A DNA stretch of 64,000 nt from Sphingobacteriia bacterium (GTDB taxonomy: Bacteria; Pseudomonadota; Alphaproteobacteria; Rickettsiales; 33-17). This document shows positions 1 through 9,243 of this stretch, in pieces. How positions within the stretch are numbered: the stretch's first letter is position 1; each line of letters begins with the position of its first letter. The notes under the pieces were generated by a model. The model made no database searches. It saw only the letters and a list, made by a program, of their open reading frames with translations, and had not been told where the DNA came from. The stretch is taken from the NCBI GenBank assembly GCA_017304685.1, contig JAFKLR010000004.1, positions 62,001-126,000 of the forward strand. Reading direction: 5' to 3'. The position numbers were made by a program, and so were the translations under genes.

Positions 1-1774
1 TATGATCTTCTAAAACTTTATCTAAAACTTTTAGAATTTCTTCCATTGGCTTTTTAGTTGCTGATTGCACATTATCAATAAAATCAATCCAAAACTCTTT
101 TAGAACACTTTTCCATTGTAGCTCACCTGCTGAGATATGATCTAACTTTTCTTCCATTTGAGCGGTAAAATCATATTGAACATATTTTGTGAAAAAATTA
201 TCTAAGAAAGCTGTAACTAATCTCCCTCTTTCTTCAGGAATAAACCTTCGTTTATCCAAACGTACATATTGGCGATCTTGAATTACAGAAATTATACTTG
301 CATAAGTTGAAGGCCTGCCTATTCCTAACTCTTCTAATTTTTTTACTAAACTTGCTTCACTATATCTTGGTGGTGGTTCAGTAAAATGTTGGTTTCCTTT
401 AACATCTTTTATTTCGGTTTGTTGACCTTCTTTAAGAGATGGCAGCAATTTATTTCCTTCTTCATCTTCTAAAGTATCATCTTGCCCTTCTTTATATACT
501 TTATAGAAACCATCAAATTTTATTGTTGAACCGGTTGCTCTAAATGTGTACTTTTTATCCTTATCTTCTAAATTTACACCAATAGAATCAAATATTACTG
601 ATTCCATTTGACTTGCAATTAACCTTTTCCAAATTAATTCATATAAACCCAATTGCTTTGAGTCTAAAGAATTTTTTACTTTTTCTGGTGGTAGATCAAG
701 ATGCGTTGGTCTAATGGCTTCATGTGCTTCTTGAGCATTTTTAGCTTTAGTTTGGTACATTCTTGCATTAGATGGTAAATAATCTTTGCCATATTTATTT
801 AAAATATAATTACGTGTATCTTTCAAAGCCTCTTCTGCAATTTGCACTCCATCAGTACGCATATAGGTAATTAAACCTATAGTTTCACCTTGAATATCAA
901 TACCTTCATATAATTTTTGAGCTATAGTCATAGTCTGTTTAGCAGAAAAACCTAATTTTCTTGATGCTTCTTGCTGCAATGATGAAGTAGTAAATGGCGG
1001 CTGTGGGTTTCTTGAAATTTGTTTTTTTTCAATTTCAGAAACAAAGAAATCTTTTGTTTTAATATCATTTACAATATTTTGAACTTGTTCAGCCGTTTTG
1101 AAATCAAATTTTTCTATTCTTTTTTTATTAATTTGATTTAAAGCCGCCTCAAATTCACTTTTTTCATTACTTAAAAATAAGCCTTTAACAGTATAATATT
1201 CTTGTGTAACAAACTTTTCGATCTCACTTTCTCTTTCGCAAATTAGCTTTAGTGCAACCGATTGAACGCGGCCAGCTGATTTACTCCCTGGGAGTTTGCG
1301 CCATAGTACAGGAGATACATTAAATCCAACTAAATAATCTAAAGCTCTTCTAGCTTGTTGAGCATTAACTAAATTAATATCTATATCTCTTGGGTTTTTA
1401 ACAGCATTTTGAACAGCCTTTTTAGTAATCTCGTTAAAAACAACCCTTTTGATTTCTGTATCTTTATTAATAGCCTTCTTTTTTCTTAAAATTTCAATAA
1501 CATGCCATGAAATGGCTTCCCCTTCTCTATCAGGGTCAGTTGCAAGATATATAATTTTTGCATTTTTAGCAGCCTCAGCAATAACCTTAACGTGCTTTTC
1601 TGACTCAGAATTGACTTCGTAAATCATTTCAAAGTCGTTATCTGGCATTACAGAGCCATTTTTTGACGGTAGATCTCTGATATGACCATATGAGGCCATA
1701 ACCTTAAAATCGGATCCTAGGTATTTATTGATTGTTTTAGCTTTGGCGGGTGATTCAACTATTAATAAATTCAT
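1..1774 (-). CDS. topA: DNA topoisomerase I (C-terminal part outside window)
   Basis: Type IA topoisomerase that relaxes negatively supercoiled DNA by cutting one strand through a tyrosine. About 591 codons are visible, starting at ATG 1772-1774 with MNLLIVESPAKAK, the Toprim opening of the family. The Toprim acidic cluster ATDPDREGEA follows around residue 105, the QARRALDYLVG helix around residue 165, and the active-site motif ITYMRTDG around residue 300. The frame is open to base 1, so the C-terminal end and any zinc-finger or basic tail lie outside the window. dprA lies 18 bp upstream on the same strand, an order common in Rickettsiales and other alphaproteobacteria, and the two are probably cotranscribed. 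Identification is by motifs and is secure. Confidence 0.97.
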   Translation of the reverse strand, partial: MNLLIVESPAKAKTINKYLGSDFKVMASYGHIRDLPSKNGSVMPDNDFEMIYEVNSESEKHVKVIAEAAKNAKIIYLATDPDREGEAISWHVIEILRKKKAINKDTEIKRVVFNEITKKAVQNAVKNPRDIDINLVNAQQARRALDYLVGFNVSPVLWRKLPGSKSAGRVQSVALKLICERESEIEKFVTQEYYTVKGLFLSNEKSEFEAALNQINKKRIEKFDFKTAEQVQNIVNDIKTKDFFVSEIEKKQISRNPQPPFTTSSLQQEASRKLGFSAKQTMTIAQKLYEGIDIQGETIGLITYMRTDGVQIAEEALKDTRNYILNKYGKDYLPSNARMYQTKAKNAQEAHEAIRPTHLDLPPEKVKNSLDSKQLGLYELIWKRLIASQMESVIFDSIGVNLEDKDKKYTFRATGSTIKFDGFYKVYKEGQDDTLEDEEGNKLLPSLKEGQQTEIKDVKGNQHFTEPPPRYSEASLVKKLEELGIGRPSTYASIISVIQDRQYVRLDKRRFIPEERGRLVTAFLDNFFTKYVQYDFTAQMEEKLDHISAGELQWKSVLKEFWIDFIDNVQSATKKPMEEILKVLDKVLEDH

Positions 1775-1792
1775 TTCTTCTTTTAATAAATA

Positions 1793-2941
1793 TTAACTGG
1801 CTACTAATGTAATTGTATCGTTAGATGATCTTTTAATCAACCCTGCAAGTTCTAACTCTAGTAAGCTAAGGTAAATTAAGGAAATTTCGGCATCAACACT
1901 TTTTATTATTTCATCTATATGGGTAGGCGAATAGCTTAAGAGACTTAATATTTTGTTTCTTACAATATTTGTCTCTTTGTCACTAGGTAATTTTTTAAAA
2001 TTAATATTTATAAAACCTTTTTCATTATCATTTAAATTTAAATTTCTCTGTTTCAAAGGTTCAATTATTTCTATAATATCGTCAATATTTTCAACTAAAT
2101 GAGCACCTTGCTTAATTAACCAGTTAGGTCCCTGACACCTTGGATCGAGAGGAAATCCTGGGATTGCAAATACTTCTCTATCTTGTTCTATTGCACATTT
2201 TGCAGTTATTAAAGACCCAGATTTAAGACTAGCTTCAGCAACCATTGTCCCATAAGATAATCCGGAGATTATTCTATTCCTTAATGGAAAATGTTTTGGT
2301 AAAGGAACAGTCCCTATAGGCATTTCAGCGACGATACAACCTTTCTCTGTAATTTTATGATAAAGTGTTTCATGTTCTGAAGGGTAAATATTATCTATAC
2401 CACCCCCTAAAACTGCAATAGTTCCTTTTTCAAGTGATCCTAAATGCGCGGCATAATCAATTCCTCTTGCCATTCCTGAAACTATATTCCAATTTTTATT
2501 AGCCAAATTCTCGGCAAATTTCTTAGCAATATTAAAACCATTTTGTGATGAATTCCTTGATCCCACTATAGAAAAACAAGGTTCATTTAATAGATTAAAA
2601 TTTCCCTTAACCGAAATAATTGGTGGAAAATCATGAATATTTCTAAGTAAATCTGGGTAATTTGAATCTTTATAGTAAATTAATCTTGCTCCGTATTTAT
2701 TAATTTTACTAATTTCTTTTTCAGCTTGCTCAATAGTAGCTAAATTAATTTTTCTTTTTCCAGCACGGGCTGCAAGTTCTGGCACTGCTTCTATAGCAGT
2801 TTTAGGATCTTTAAATAAATCAATTAAGTGTTTAAAAGTTTTAGGTCCTACATTTTCTGAACGTATTAATATTAAAGCTTGTAATATTTCCGTATCATAC
2901 TTATATTCGTCATTAATATTATTTACAAGGTTTTGTAACAT
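1793..2941 (-). CDS. dprA: DNA-processing protein DprA
   Basis: DprA/Smf loads RecA on incoming single-stranded DNA during transformation. The extended Rossmann fold is visible: the FSIVGSRNSS loop near residue 127, SGMARGIDYAAH near 155, VLGGGIDNIYP near 178 and the PLRNRIISGLS region that follows. A short helix-hairpin-like N-terminus and a DprA winged-helix-like C-terminus flank it. The frame can be extended to a TTG at 3001, but the ATG at 2941 (MLQNLVNN) is preferred because the extra 20 residues are low complexity and the start would be poor. Its 3' end is 18 bp from topA, so the pair probably forms an operon. DprA is retained in many intracellular alphaproteobacteria despite genome reduction. 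Confidence 0.95.
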   Translation of the reverse strand: MLQNLVNNINDEYKYDTEILQALILIRSENVGPKTFKHLIDLFKDPKTAIEAVPELAARAGKRKINLATIEQAEKEISKINKYGARLIYYKDSNYPDLLRNIHDFPPIISVKGNFNLLNEPCFSIVGSRNSSQNGFNIAKKFAENLANKNWNIVSGMARGIDYAAHLGSLEKGTIAVLGGGIDNIYPSEHETLYHKITEKGCIVAEMPIGTVPLPKHFPLRNRIISGLSYGTMVAEASLKSGSLITAKCAIEQDREVFAIPGFPLDPRCQGPNWLIKQGAHLVENIDDIIEIIEPLKQRNLNLNDNEKGFININFKKLPSDKETNIVRNKILSLLSYSPTHIDEIIKSVDAEISLIYLSLLELELAGLIKRSSNDTITLVAS

Positions 2942-3030
2942 TTTTAAATCTATATAGTTTAAATTATAATAAAAAATATAATTATAAATTATTAATTGCA
3001 ATACATTTAATTAATCCGCTTTTTAATAAT

Positions 3031-3768
3031 ATGCCACGTTATAAAGTTACAATTGAATATCAAGGTACAAATACTGCCGGATGGCAGAAGCAAAAAAATG
3101 CTGCTTCTATTCAAGAATATATTGAAAAAGCTATTTATAATTTTTCTAAGGAAAATGTATTAGTGTATGGCGCAGGCAGAACAGATGCTGGTGTTCATGC
3201 TTTAGGGCAAGTAGCTCATTTCGATTTAATCCGTGAATTCGATCCACAAATTATTTTAAGGGCAACTAATCATTTTTTAAAAAATCTACCTGTAGGTATT
3301 GTTAATTGTAAAATTGTTGATGAAAATTTTCACGCCCGCTTTTCAGCTATTAGAAGGACTTATAAATATAAAATTGTAAATAGACCTGCTCCTTTAATTA
3401 TTAATAAAAACCTTGCTTGGCATGTTTCTGCTAATTTGGATATAAATAAAATGCAAGAAGCTGCTAATTTTTTAATTGGTAAGCATGATTTCACTAGCTT
3501 TAGAGCTTCAGAATGCCAGGCTAAAAATCCTATTATAACTATAGATTTAATAAATATAGTACAAAACGAAGAATTAATCGAAATTACTGTGTCAGCTAGG
3601 TCATTTCTTCATCATATGGTCAGAAATATTGTAGGAACAATAAAAATGGCTGGAGAGGGAAAAATTTGCCCTACACAAGTGAAAAATATACTGGAAGCTA
3701 GAAATAGGACACAAGCAGGCCCAACAGCTCCAGCTGATGGATTATTTCTTTATTCAGTGGAATACTAA
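3031..3768 (+). CDS. truA: tRNA pseudouridine(38-40) synthase TruA
   Basis: Converts uridines 38-40 in the tRNA anticodon arm to pseudouridine. It opens with the family start PRYKVTIEYQGTNTAGWQ, and the catalytic Asp52 lies in GAGRTDAGVHALGQVAHF. The later motifs RRTYKYKI, HDFTSFRA and SFLHHMVRNIVGT are all present. At 245 residues it is of normal length. It is divergent from dprA with 89 bp between the start codons, which must hold both promoters. An AT-rich inverted repeat just downstream (3793-3814) may end the transcript. Confidence 0.96.
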   Translation: MPRYKVTIEYQGTNTAGWQKQKNAASIQEYIEKAIYNFSKENVLVYGAGRTDAGVHALGQVAHFDLIREFDPQIILRATNHFLKNLPVGIVNCKIVDENFHARFSAIRRTYKYKIVNRPAPLIINKNLAWHVSANLDINKMQEAANFLIGKHDFTSFRASECQAKNPIITIDLINIVQNEELIEITVSARSFLHHMVRNIVGTIKMAGEGKICPTQVKNILEARNRTQAGPTAPADGLFLYSVEY

Positions 3769-3792
3769 TTGTTAAATATTTTATCATTAATT

Positions 3793-3814
3793 AATAGAAA
3801 AATTTTTTTCTATT
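3793..3814 (+). terminator. Possible intrinsic terminator after truA
   Basis: The arms AATAGAAAAA and TTTTTCTATT are exact reverse complements separated by two T residues, and more T residues follow. The stem is almost pure A-T with a tiny loop, so it is thermodynamically weak. Its position 25 bp after the truA stop supports a terminator. Confidence 0.35.
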
Positions 3815-3873
3815 TTTAAGCTTTCATTAACCTTTATCTTTTATTATGTGTTTAATTCGCAAATGAGTTAATC

Positions 3874-4239
3874 ATGTTTATAGTTCTTATCGATGATGAA
3901 GAAGCAGTACACGAAAGTGTTAGTCTAGGCTTAATGGGTACTGGATATAATTTGAAAACATTTTATAATCCTATTGAGGGACTTAATTATCTTTTAAAAG
4001 GTCAAGAAAAGCCAGAATTAATTTTACTTGATTTAATGATGCCTGAAATGAATGGCGTTGATGTTCTTATTAAAATTAAAGAAGATATAAATTTAAAAGA
4101 TATTCCTGTGATTATCCAAACCGGCATCGGAAATAAAGAAGATATAAATAAATGTCTTCATCTTGGTGCACATTCATGCTTACATAAACCCTACTCTATT
4201 AAAGCTTTACTAGAACTTATTGAAAATGCTTTGGCATAA
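3874..4239 (+). CDS. Single-domain response regulator (CheY-like receiver)
   Basis: A stand-alone receiver domain of 121 residues. The acidic pocket IDDEE is at residues 6-10, the phosphoacceptor Asp53 lies in LILLDLMMPEMNG, the switch Thr is in IQTGIGN, and the conserved Lys lies in CLHKPYS near residue 103. No output domain follows, so it would act by protein contact or in a phosphorelay. No histidine kinase is next to it. The gene stands alone between truA and a decayed gene on the other strand. Its output cannot be told from sequence. Confidence 0.9.
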   Translation: MFIVLIDDEEAVHESVSLGLMGTGYNLKTFYNPIEGLNYLLKGQEKPELILLDLMMPEMNGVDVLIKIKEDINLKDIPVIIQTGIGNKEDINKCLHLGAHSCLHKPYSIKALLELIENALA

Positions 4240-4344
4240 ATTTATTTTTTTGAAATAAGGTAATTTTGATTTTACTTCAAAAAATTTTCTAAGATTCTCA
4301 ACAGTTTTAAAATTTGTTATTTTATATTGAGAATATTTTTGTTT

Positions 4345-4791
4345 TTACTTTTGCCAGGTCATGTTTTCACCAGAGTAATCAATTTCATGCCATTCTTTTG
4401 CTATAATATGAGAAGTATTTTCATCAAAGGCTTCTATGTTTTTAAGATCATATTTAATAACAATTTCATTAAGAAATAGCGCCATATAATTTGCTTCTTC
4501 TAACTTTATATTGCACAAATTTATAGCATTTAGTAATTCTAAAGTTGTTTTAGGTAAAGTGACTTGTAGATTAACTAAATTAACAGCTTTTTTATTATTT
4601 ATCTTTTATATAAAATTAATAAACTTTTGAGCTTCCCTAAATTCCATTTTCATTTTCTTTTGTTTTTACATAAGCCTTAAGTTTAAAAAATATTCAAGCT
4701 TTTTCCAAGATTCAGATAATTTTATTTCTGAAGCCTCTACTCTTGAAAGCCATAAAGTCAGAATAAAAATAATTGAAAATAACAATTTCAT
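4345..4791 (-). pseudogene. Decayed gene for a small secreted protein (two in-frame stops)
   Basis: On the minus strand an ATG at 4791 opens a clear signal peptide (MKLLFSIIFILTLWLSRVEA), followed by SEIKLSESWKKLEYF. The same frame then runs through TAA stops at 4666-4668 and 4606-4608. It continues as protein-like sequence (LPKTTLELLNAINLCNIK, then KEWHEIDYSGENMTWQK) to a final stop at 4345-4347, 149 codons in all. No frameshift is needed to join the pieces, so this looks like an exported protein of about 146 residues killed by point mutations. I do not recognise the family. A sequencing error at both stops is unlikely but cannot be excluded. Confidence 0.6.
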
Positions 4792-4912
4792 GACTTTTCT
4801 CTAACATAATTCTATATAGTTATTTTTCAAAAAAGTTAACTTAATAATTCTATTGAAAAATAAAATTATTAAGTTAACAATATTACTAAGCTACATAAAT
4901 ATGAGGATTCCA

Positions 4913-6289
4913 ATGGAAATATTGCCAATTATTATTTCACTAATTTTACTAATGTATTTAGCGTACAAAAATTGGTCAGTAGTTTTTATTGCTCCTTTAG
5001 TTTCAATGCTCGCAGTATTTCTTTCACAAGATGAACCGATTCTCGCAAGTTACACCCAAATTTTTATGAAAGCTTTAGGAAGTTACATTATTAGCTTTTT
5101 TCCTATATTTTTATTAGGGTCATTATTTGGCATGCTAATGAATAAATCAGGTTTTGCAACATGTATTGCTGAAAATATTTTAGCTGCGTTTAATGGAAAA
5201 TATGTAACAATAGCAGTAGTAATTGCTTGCAGTATACTAACATATGGAGGGGTATCTCTCTTCGTAGTAGCATTTGCCGTTTATCCAATTGCAAATAACA
5301 TGTTTTATAATAGTAACCTCCCAAAGCGTTTGATACCTGCATGCATTTCTCTTGGGTCTTTTACTTTTACAATGGTTACTCTTCCTGGCACACCTTCGAT
5401 TCAAAATTCAATTCCTATGCCATATTTTCATACAAATATTTATGCAGCTCCAGTGTTCGGAATAATTACAAGTAGCCTTATACTTTTTTTTGGGCTTACG
5501 TGGATAAATTATCGTATTAAAAAGATAAAACGTTTAGGAGAAAATTACGGACCCTATAAATTTGATCCCACGAATATTATTAAAACCGATAGAAAATATA
5601 TTTTAATTGCAGCAAGTCCTGTATTATTAATGTTAGTTAGTAACTTTTGTTTTAATCAATATATTATTCCTAACTTTGATACAACATATCTTTCACAAGA
5701 AAAATTTGGTAAAATTGAAGCTTCATCAGTTAATGGAATTTGGTCAATAATTTCTGCTATGACGCTTACTTGTTTTTATACATTATTTCTTGCAAGGAAT
5801 AAAATTGGATCAATAATTGAGAATATTAAACAAGCTGTTAATGACTCTTTCTTACCTATATTTAACACTGCTTCTGAAGTAGGCTATGGCGCTGTAATTT
5901 CATCTTTAACTGGTTTTGCCCTAATTAAATCTATGCTTGCTGATATGGATGCTAATCCATTAATCAAAATAGCATTATCAGTAAATATATTATCAGGAAT
6001 TACAGGTTCATCATCCGGTGGATTAAGCATTTCGATGCAAACTTTAAGTTCAAGTTTCCTAGAAATGGCAAACCTATATAATATAAGTCCTGAAATTCTT
6101 CACAGGCTAAGCACTCTTGCAGCAGGCGGACTTGATACACTTCCACATTGTGGAGCAGTAATTACATTGCTTAGCATTTGCGGGTTAAAACACAAAGAAT
6201 CGTATTTTGATATATTTATGGTAAGTTGTGTATTCACAACTTTAACTTGTATACTTGCAGTAATTTATGGATCAGTAATAGGGTTTTAA
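4913..6289 (+). CDS. GntP-family-like permease
   Basis: An integral membrane protein of about 458 residues with roughly a dozen hydrophobic helices. The glycine-rich LLGSLFGMLMNKSGFA segment, YGGVSLFVVAFAVYPIA, the LPGTPSIQN loop and GITGSSSGGLSISM match the gluconate:H+ symporter (GntP) family, which takes up sugar acids, hydroxy acids or similar organic anions. The substrate cannot be read from sequence. The frame extends to a TTG at 4853, but the ATG at 4913 has an AGGA five bases upstream and starts directly at the first membrane helix, so it is preferred. The gene ends inside a perfect palindrome facing glyA. Confidence 0.8.
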   Translation: MEILPIIISLILLMYLAYKNWSVVFIAPLVSMLAVFLSQDEPILASYTQIFMKALGSYIISFFPIFLLGSLFGMLMNKSGFATCIAENILAAFNGKYVTIAVVIACSILTYGGVSLFVVAFAVYPIANNMFYNSNLPKRLIPACISLGSFTFTMVTLPGTPSIQNSIPMPYFHTNIYAAPVFGIITSSLILFFGLTWINYRIKKIKRLGENYGPYKFDPTNIIKTDRKYILIAASPVLLMLVSNFCFNQYIIPNFDTTYLSQEKFGKIEASSVNGIWSIISAMTLTCFYTLFLARNKIGSIIENIKQAVNDSFLPIFNTASEVGYGAVISSLTGFALIKSMLADMDANPLIKIALSVNILSGITGSSSGGLSISMQTLSSSFLEMANLYNISPEILHRLSTLAAGGLDTLPHCGAVITLLSICGLKHKESYFDIFMVSCVFTTLTCILAVIYGSVIGF

Positions 6290-6300
6290 AACCCTATTAC
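6275..6300. terminator. Bidirectional terminator palindrome between permease and glyA
   Basis: A perfect 26-bp palindrome (GTAATAGGGTTTT and its reverse complement) lies between the convergent permease and glyA genes and includes the permease stop codon. The GGG/CCC core with T-rich flanks on both sides fits an intrinsic terminator working in both directions. Confidence 0.7.
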
Positions 6301-6311
6301 TTCTAATTATT

Positions 6312-7619
6312 TTAATTATTATCTACTAATACTTCTGCTGTAGCTGACTGGTAAATTTTAAATCTATTACAAAGTTTTTTTACTTGCTCAAAAGCATCTT
6401 TCTCAACTTTACTATTGTCTTCCTTTTTATGAGCTAAGTTTACAAGTACATTTGCAATCAAATGACCTATAAATTCAAATTCTTCTTCTTTAAAACCTCT
6501 TGTGGTACCAGCTGGGGTTCCTAATCTAATACCGGAAGTGACCATCGGCTTTTCAGTATCAAACGGCACATTGTTTTTATTACAAGTAAGCCCTGCTCTT
6601 TCTAAACTTTTCTCAGATATATCACCTGTTAATCCCTTCGATCTTAAATCAACAAGCATTAAATGGTTATCTGTACCACCTGTTACTAAATCAAATCCGT
6701 AATCTAAAAGAGTATTAGCAAGCATCTTTGCATTTTTAACTACTTGCTCGGCATATTGTTTAAATTCAGGTTTTAAAGCTTCATTAAAAGCTACCGCTTT
6801 AGCCGCAATTACATGCATTAATGGACCACCTTGAATGCCTGGAAATATGGCCGAATTAATTTTTTTTGCTATTGCTTCATCATTTGCAAGAATAATTCCC
6901 CCTCTAGGACCTCTTAAAGTTTTATGAGTTGTACTTGTTACTACATGCGCATATGGAATTGGGGAAGGATGAACACCTGCAGCCACAAGGCCTGCAATAT
7001 GCGCCATATCTACAAATAAATATGCACCAACCTCATCGGCAATTTCTCTAAAAATTTTAAAATCGATTATACGTGAATAAGCGGATGCACCTGCAATAAT
7101 CATTTTGGGTTGTTCTTTTTTTGCCAAATCTCTAACCTGATCATAATCAATAAGATGATTATCTTTTCTGACTCCATAAGCTACTGGCTTATAATATTTT
7201 CCTGATAAATTAGGTTTTGATCCATGAGTTAAGTGTCCACCTGCATCAAGGCCCATTCCAAGGATCGCATCTCCAGGACTTAATAAAGATAAATAAACAC
7301 CTTGGTTTGCTTGCGAACCTGAATGTGGTTGTACATTTGCGTAGTTACAATTAAAAAGTTTCTTTAATCTCTCAATAGCCAAAATTTCTACTTCATCAAC
7401 GTACTCACATCCACCGTAATATCTTTTTCCAGCATAACCTTCAGCATATTTATTTGTAAGCACTGAACCTTGTGCTTCGAGAACTGCGCGGCTTACAATA
7501 TTTTCAGAAGCAATAAGTTCAATATATTGATTTTGTCTTTCTAATTCCTTATTAATTGATTTAATAATTTCAGGGTCTTTGTCGTTTAAGGTAGCAGTAA
7601 AAAAATCATTCATTGTCAT
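6312..7619 (-). CDS. glyA: Serine hydroxymethyltransferase
   Basis: PLP enzyme that interconverts serine and glycine and charges tetrahydrofolate with a one-carbon unit. Diagnostic segments are [37 protein letters not shown] and [28 protein letters not shown] carries the PLP-binding Lys233, and [11 protein letters not shown] follows. The length of 435 residues is normal. The start codon overlaps the rpiB stop as ATGA, so the two are translationally coupled in an rpiB-glyA operon, an arrangement I recall from several alphaproteobacteria. Confidence 0.97.
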   Translation of the reverse strand: MTMNDFFTATLNDKDPEIIKSINKELERQNQYIELIASENIVSRAVLEAQGSVLTNKYAEGYAGKRYYGGCEYVDEVEILAIERLKKLFNCNYANVQPHSGSQANQGVYLSLLSPGDAILGMGLDAGGHLTHGSKPNLSGKYYKPVAYGVRKDNHLIDYDQVRDLAKKEQPKMIIAGASAYSRIIDFKIFREIADEVGAYLFVDMAHIAGLVAAGVHPSPIPYAHVVTSTTHKTLRGPRGGIILANDEAIAKKINSAIFPGIQGGPLMHVIAAKAVAFNEALKPEFKQYAEQVVKNAKMLANTLLDYGFDLVTGGTDNHLMLVDLRSKGLTGDISEKSLERAGLTCNKNNVPFDTEKPMVTSGIRLGTPAGTTRGFKEEEFEFIGHLIANVLVNLAHKKEDNSKVEKDAFEQVKKLCNRFKIYQSATAEVLVDNN

Positions 7620-8068
7620 TTGCTCCTAAGATTTGTTAGTTTATTTACTCTTTCAATATGTCTTCCTCCTTCGAAAGCTGTATTTATAAAGGTTTCTACA
7701 CATTTTATATTAGATTTTTCATCAATTAATCGTGCTCCTAATACTAAAACATTAGCATTATTATGTTCTCTGGCAAGTTTTGCCATAGTTTCATTTATAC
7801 ATAATGCTGCTCGAATATGGGAATATCTGTTAGCTGCTATTGACATACCTATACCACTACCACAAATAAGTATTCCAATACCTTCTTTTTCACTTTCTAA
7901 TCTTTCACATAAGTTTAAAGCGAGGTCAGGATAGTCGCATGATTCTTCTGAAGTAGTACCTAAATCAATGAAAGCTTGATCACCTTTTATAAAATATTCT
8001 TTTATAATTTCTTTAAGTTTAAACCCAGCATGATCAGATGCAAGATAAATTTTTGAATTTTCAGACAT
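7616..8068 (-). CDS. rpiB: Ribose-5-phosphate isomerase B
   Basis: Interconverts ribose 5-phosphate and ribulose 5-phosphate in the non-oxidative pentose phosphate pathway. The N-terminal [14 protein letters not shown], the catalytic Cys69 in [17 protein letters not shown], and the ARLIDE segment near the C-terminus define the RpiB/LacA-LacB family. RpiB rather than LacA/B is favoured by the alphaproteobacterial context and the coupling to glyA. Length 150 residues is normal. Confidence 0.95.
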   Translation of the reverse strand: MSENSKIYLASDHAGFKLKEIIKEYFIKGDQAFIDLGTTSEESCDYPDLALNLCERLESEKEGIGILICGSGIGMSIAANRYSHIRAALCINETMAKLAREHNNANVLVLGARLIDEKSNIKCVETFINTAFEGGRHIERVNKLTNLRSK

Positions 8069-8155
8069 TTTATTAAATTACCCATATTTTATGATTTTTC
8101 CTACATTATATCTGTCTGAAAAGCTTGGCAATATTAATATTAATAGGTATTTAAT

Positions 8156-8185
8156 TTGACTTATTTATTTAAAAAATGCTAACAT
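8156..8185 (+). promoter_or_regulatory. Candidate sigma-70 promoter for the coiled-coil protein gene
   Basis: TTGACT at 8156-8161 and TAACAT at 8180-8185 are separated by 18 bp, about 30 bp before the ATG at 8215. A GGAG ribosome binding site lies at 8206-8209. The -35 match is strong and the -10 match moderate. Confidence 0.45.
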
Positions 8186-8214
8186 ATTAACATAAACTAA
8201 ATATTGGAGATGTT

Positions 8215-9243
8215 ATGCCAAAAGATTCAAAAGATAAAAAAGACAAAAATCAAAAAACTCAAGATACAGCTCAAAATGCTGAAAATGCTGAAAACGCTCA
8301 AGATACAGAAAAAAAGAAAGGTGGTTTATTAAATTGGTTTAAAAATCTTTCTCCAATGGGTAAAGGCTTAGTTTTAGTAGGAGCTATATTTGCTTTGATG
8401 AATCCAATAGCCCTTGGTGCAGCGGCGCTAGGTGGACTCGGCTTTGGAGGTTATAAATTAGGTAAAAAAATAAGAGAAAAGTACGAGGAAAATAAAGCAA
8501 CGAAAGAAGCTTATAAGGAAGAGAAAAAAGATTTTAAAACTGAAAAAGATAATGCTCGCGAAGAAGTTAAGCAGGGCAAAAAAGACATGGATAAAATAGT
8601 AGACACTTGGCAAAAAGATACAATTGAACAACTTAAAAATACTAGTGATATTATCAAAGAAGAGGGTGTTAATACAATTAAACGTAATAATATGCAAGCT
8701 TTAACTAAGGGCTTAGTTATGGACGAAAATGCAATTAAAGACATGTCCCCTAAAGAATTAGAAACAGCTTTAAATGAAAGAGTTAGTGAATTAAATAAAG
8801 CTATTAGAGGCTTAGAAGCAAATCCTGAAAGAACTCTTAAAGGAAATGGTCACTTAAATATTAAGTTGGGGGAACTTCAAAATACTCGTAAAGAATTAAG
8901 TTCAATTAAAGATAAAGTTCATGAAACAGTAAAAAGTCAAGATAAAATTTTGGATGAACAAATAAAAGGCGTTGAAAAAGACGCGGAAAAAACAAATAAA
9001 CAAAATGACAAAATTTATAAACAAGCTAAAGACAATATTGATAAAACTTACGATCAAGCTAAAGGTGATATTAAGAAAGGTCGTGCCGATTTCGAAAGCT
9101 TTAAAGAGCAATTAAATTCGGTAAAACCTGGGCTTAGAGAAATAAAAGAACAAAAAGGTAATGAAGTTACAGCAAAAGCTGGTAATGCAGACCACATGAA
9201 AGCAAAACAAGAAGCGCAACGTAAATCAACTGATCTTGGTTAA
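8215..9243 (+). CDS. Hypothetical membrane-anchored coiled-coil protein
   Basis: 342 residues of no family I recognise. The first 35 residues are polar and Lys/Asp/Gln-rich, with the repeat AENAENAQDTE. A hydrophobic Gly/Ala-rich stretch follows at about residues 50-82 (LVLVGAIFALMNPIALGAAALGGLG), long enough for one or two membrane passes. The remaining ~255 residues are highly charged, Lys/Glu-rich and predicted to form long helices or coiled coil. There is no signal peptide, so it may be an inner-membrane protein with a large cytoplasmic rod, or a secreted effector-like protein. It has its own promoter candidate and is convergent with znuC, only 1 bp after its stop. Confidence 0.75.
   Translation: MPKDSKDKKDKNQKTQDTAQNAENAENAQDTEKKKGGLLNWFKNLSPMGKGLVLVGAIFALMNPIALGAAALGGLGFGGYKLGKKIREKYEENKATKEAYKEEKKDFKTEKDNAREEVKQGKKDMDKIVDTWQKDTIEQLKNTSDIIKEEGVNTIKRNNMQALTKGLVMDENAIKDMSPKELETALNERVSELNKAIRGLEANPERTLKGNGHLNIKLGELQNTRKELSSIKDKVHETVKSQDKILDEQIKGVEKDAEKTNKQNDKIYKQAKDNIDKTYDQAKGDIKKGRADFESFKEQLNSVKPGLREIKEQKGNEVTAKAGNADHMKAKQEAQRKSTDLG

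Noticed and set aside
7620..7934. Plus-strand open frame opposite rpiB
   Set aside because: Shadow of a well-identified gene with no independent motif or ribosome binding site.
8458..9111. Several open frames on the minus strand within the coiled-coil protein gene
   Set aside because: They are the complement of Lys/Glu-rich codons, read as Phe/Leu-rich low complexity, and lack start signals.
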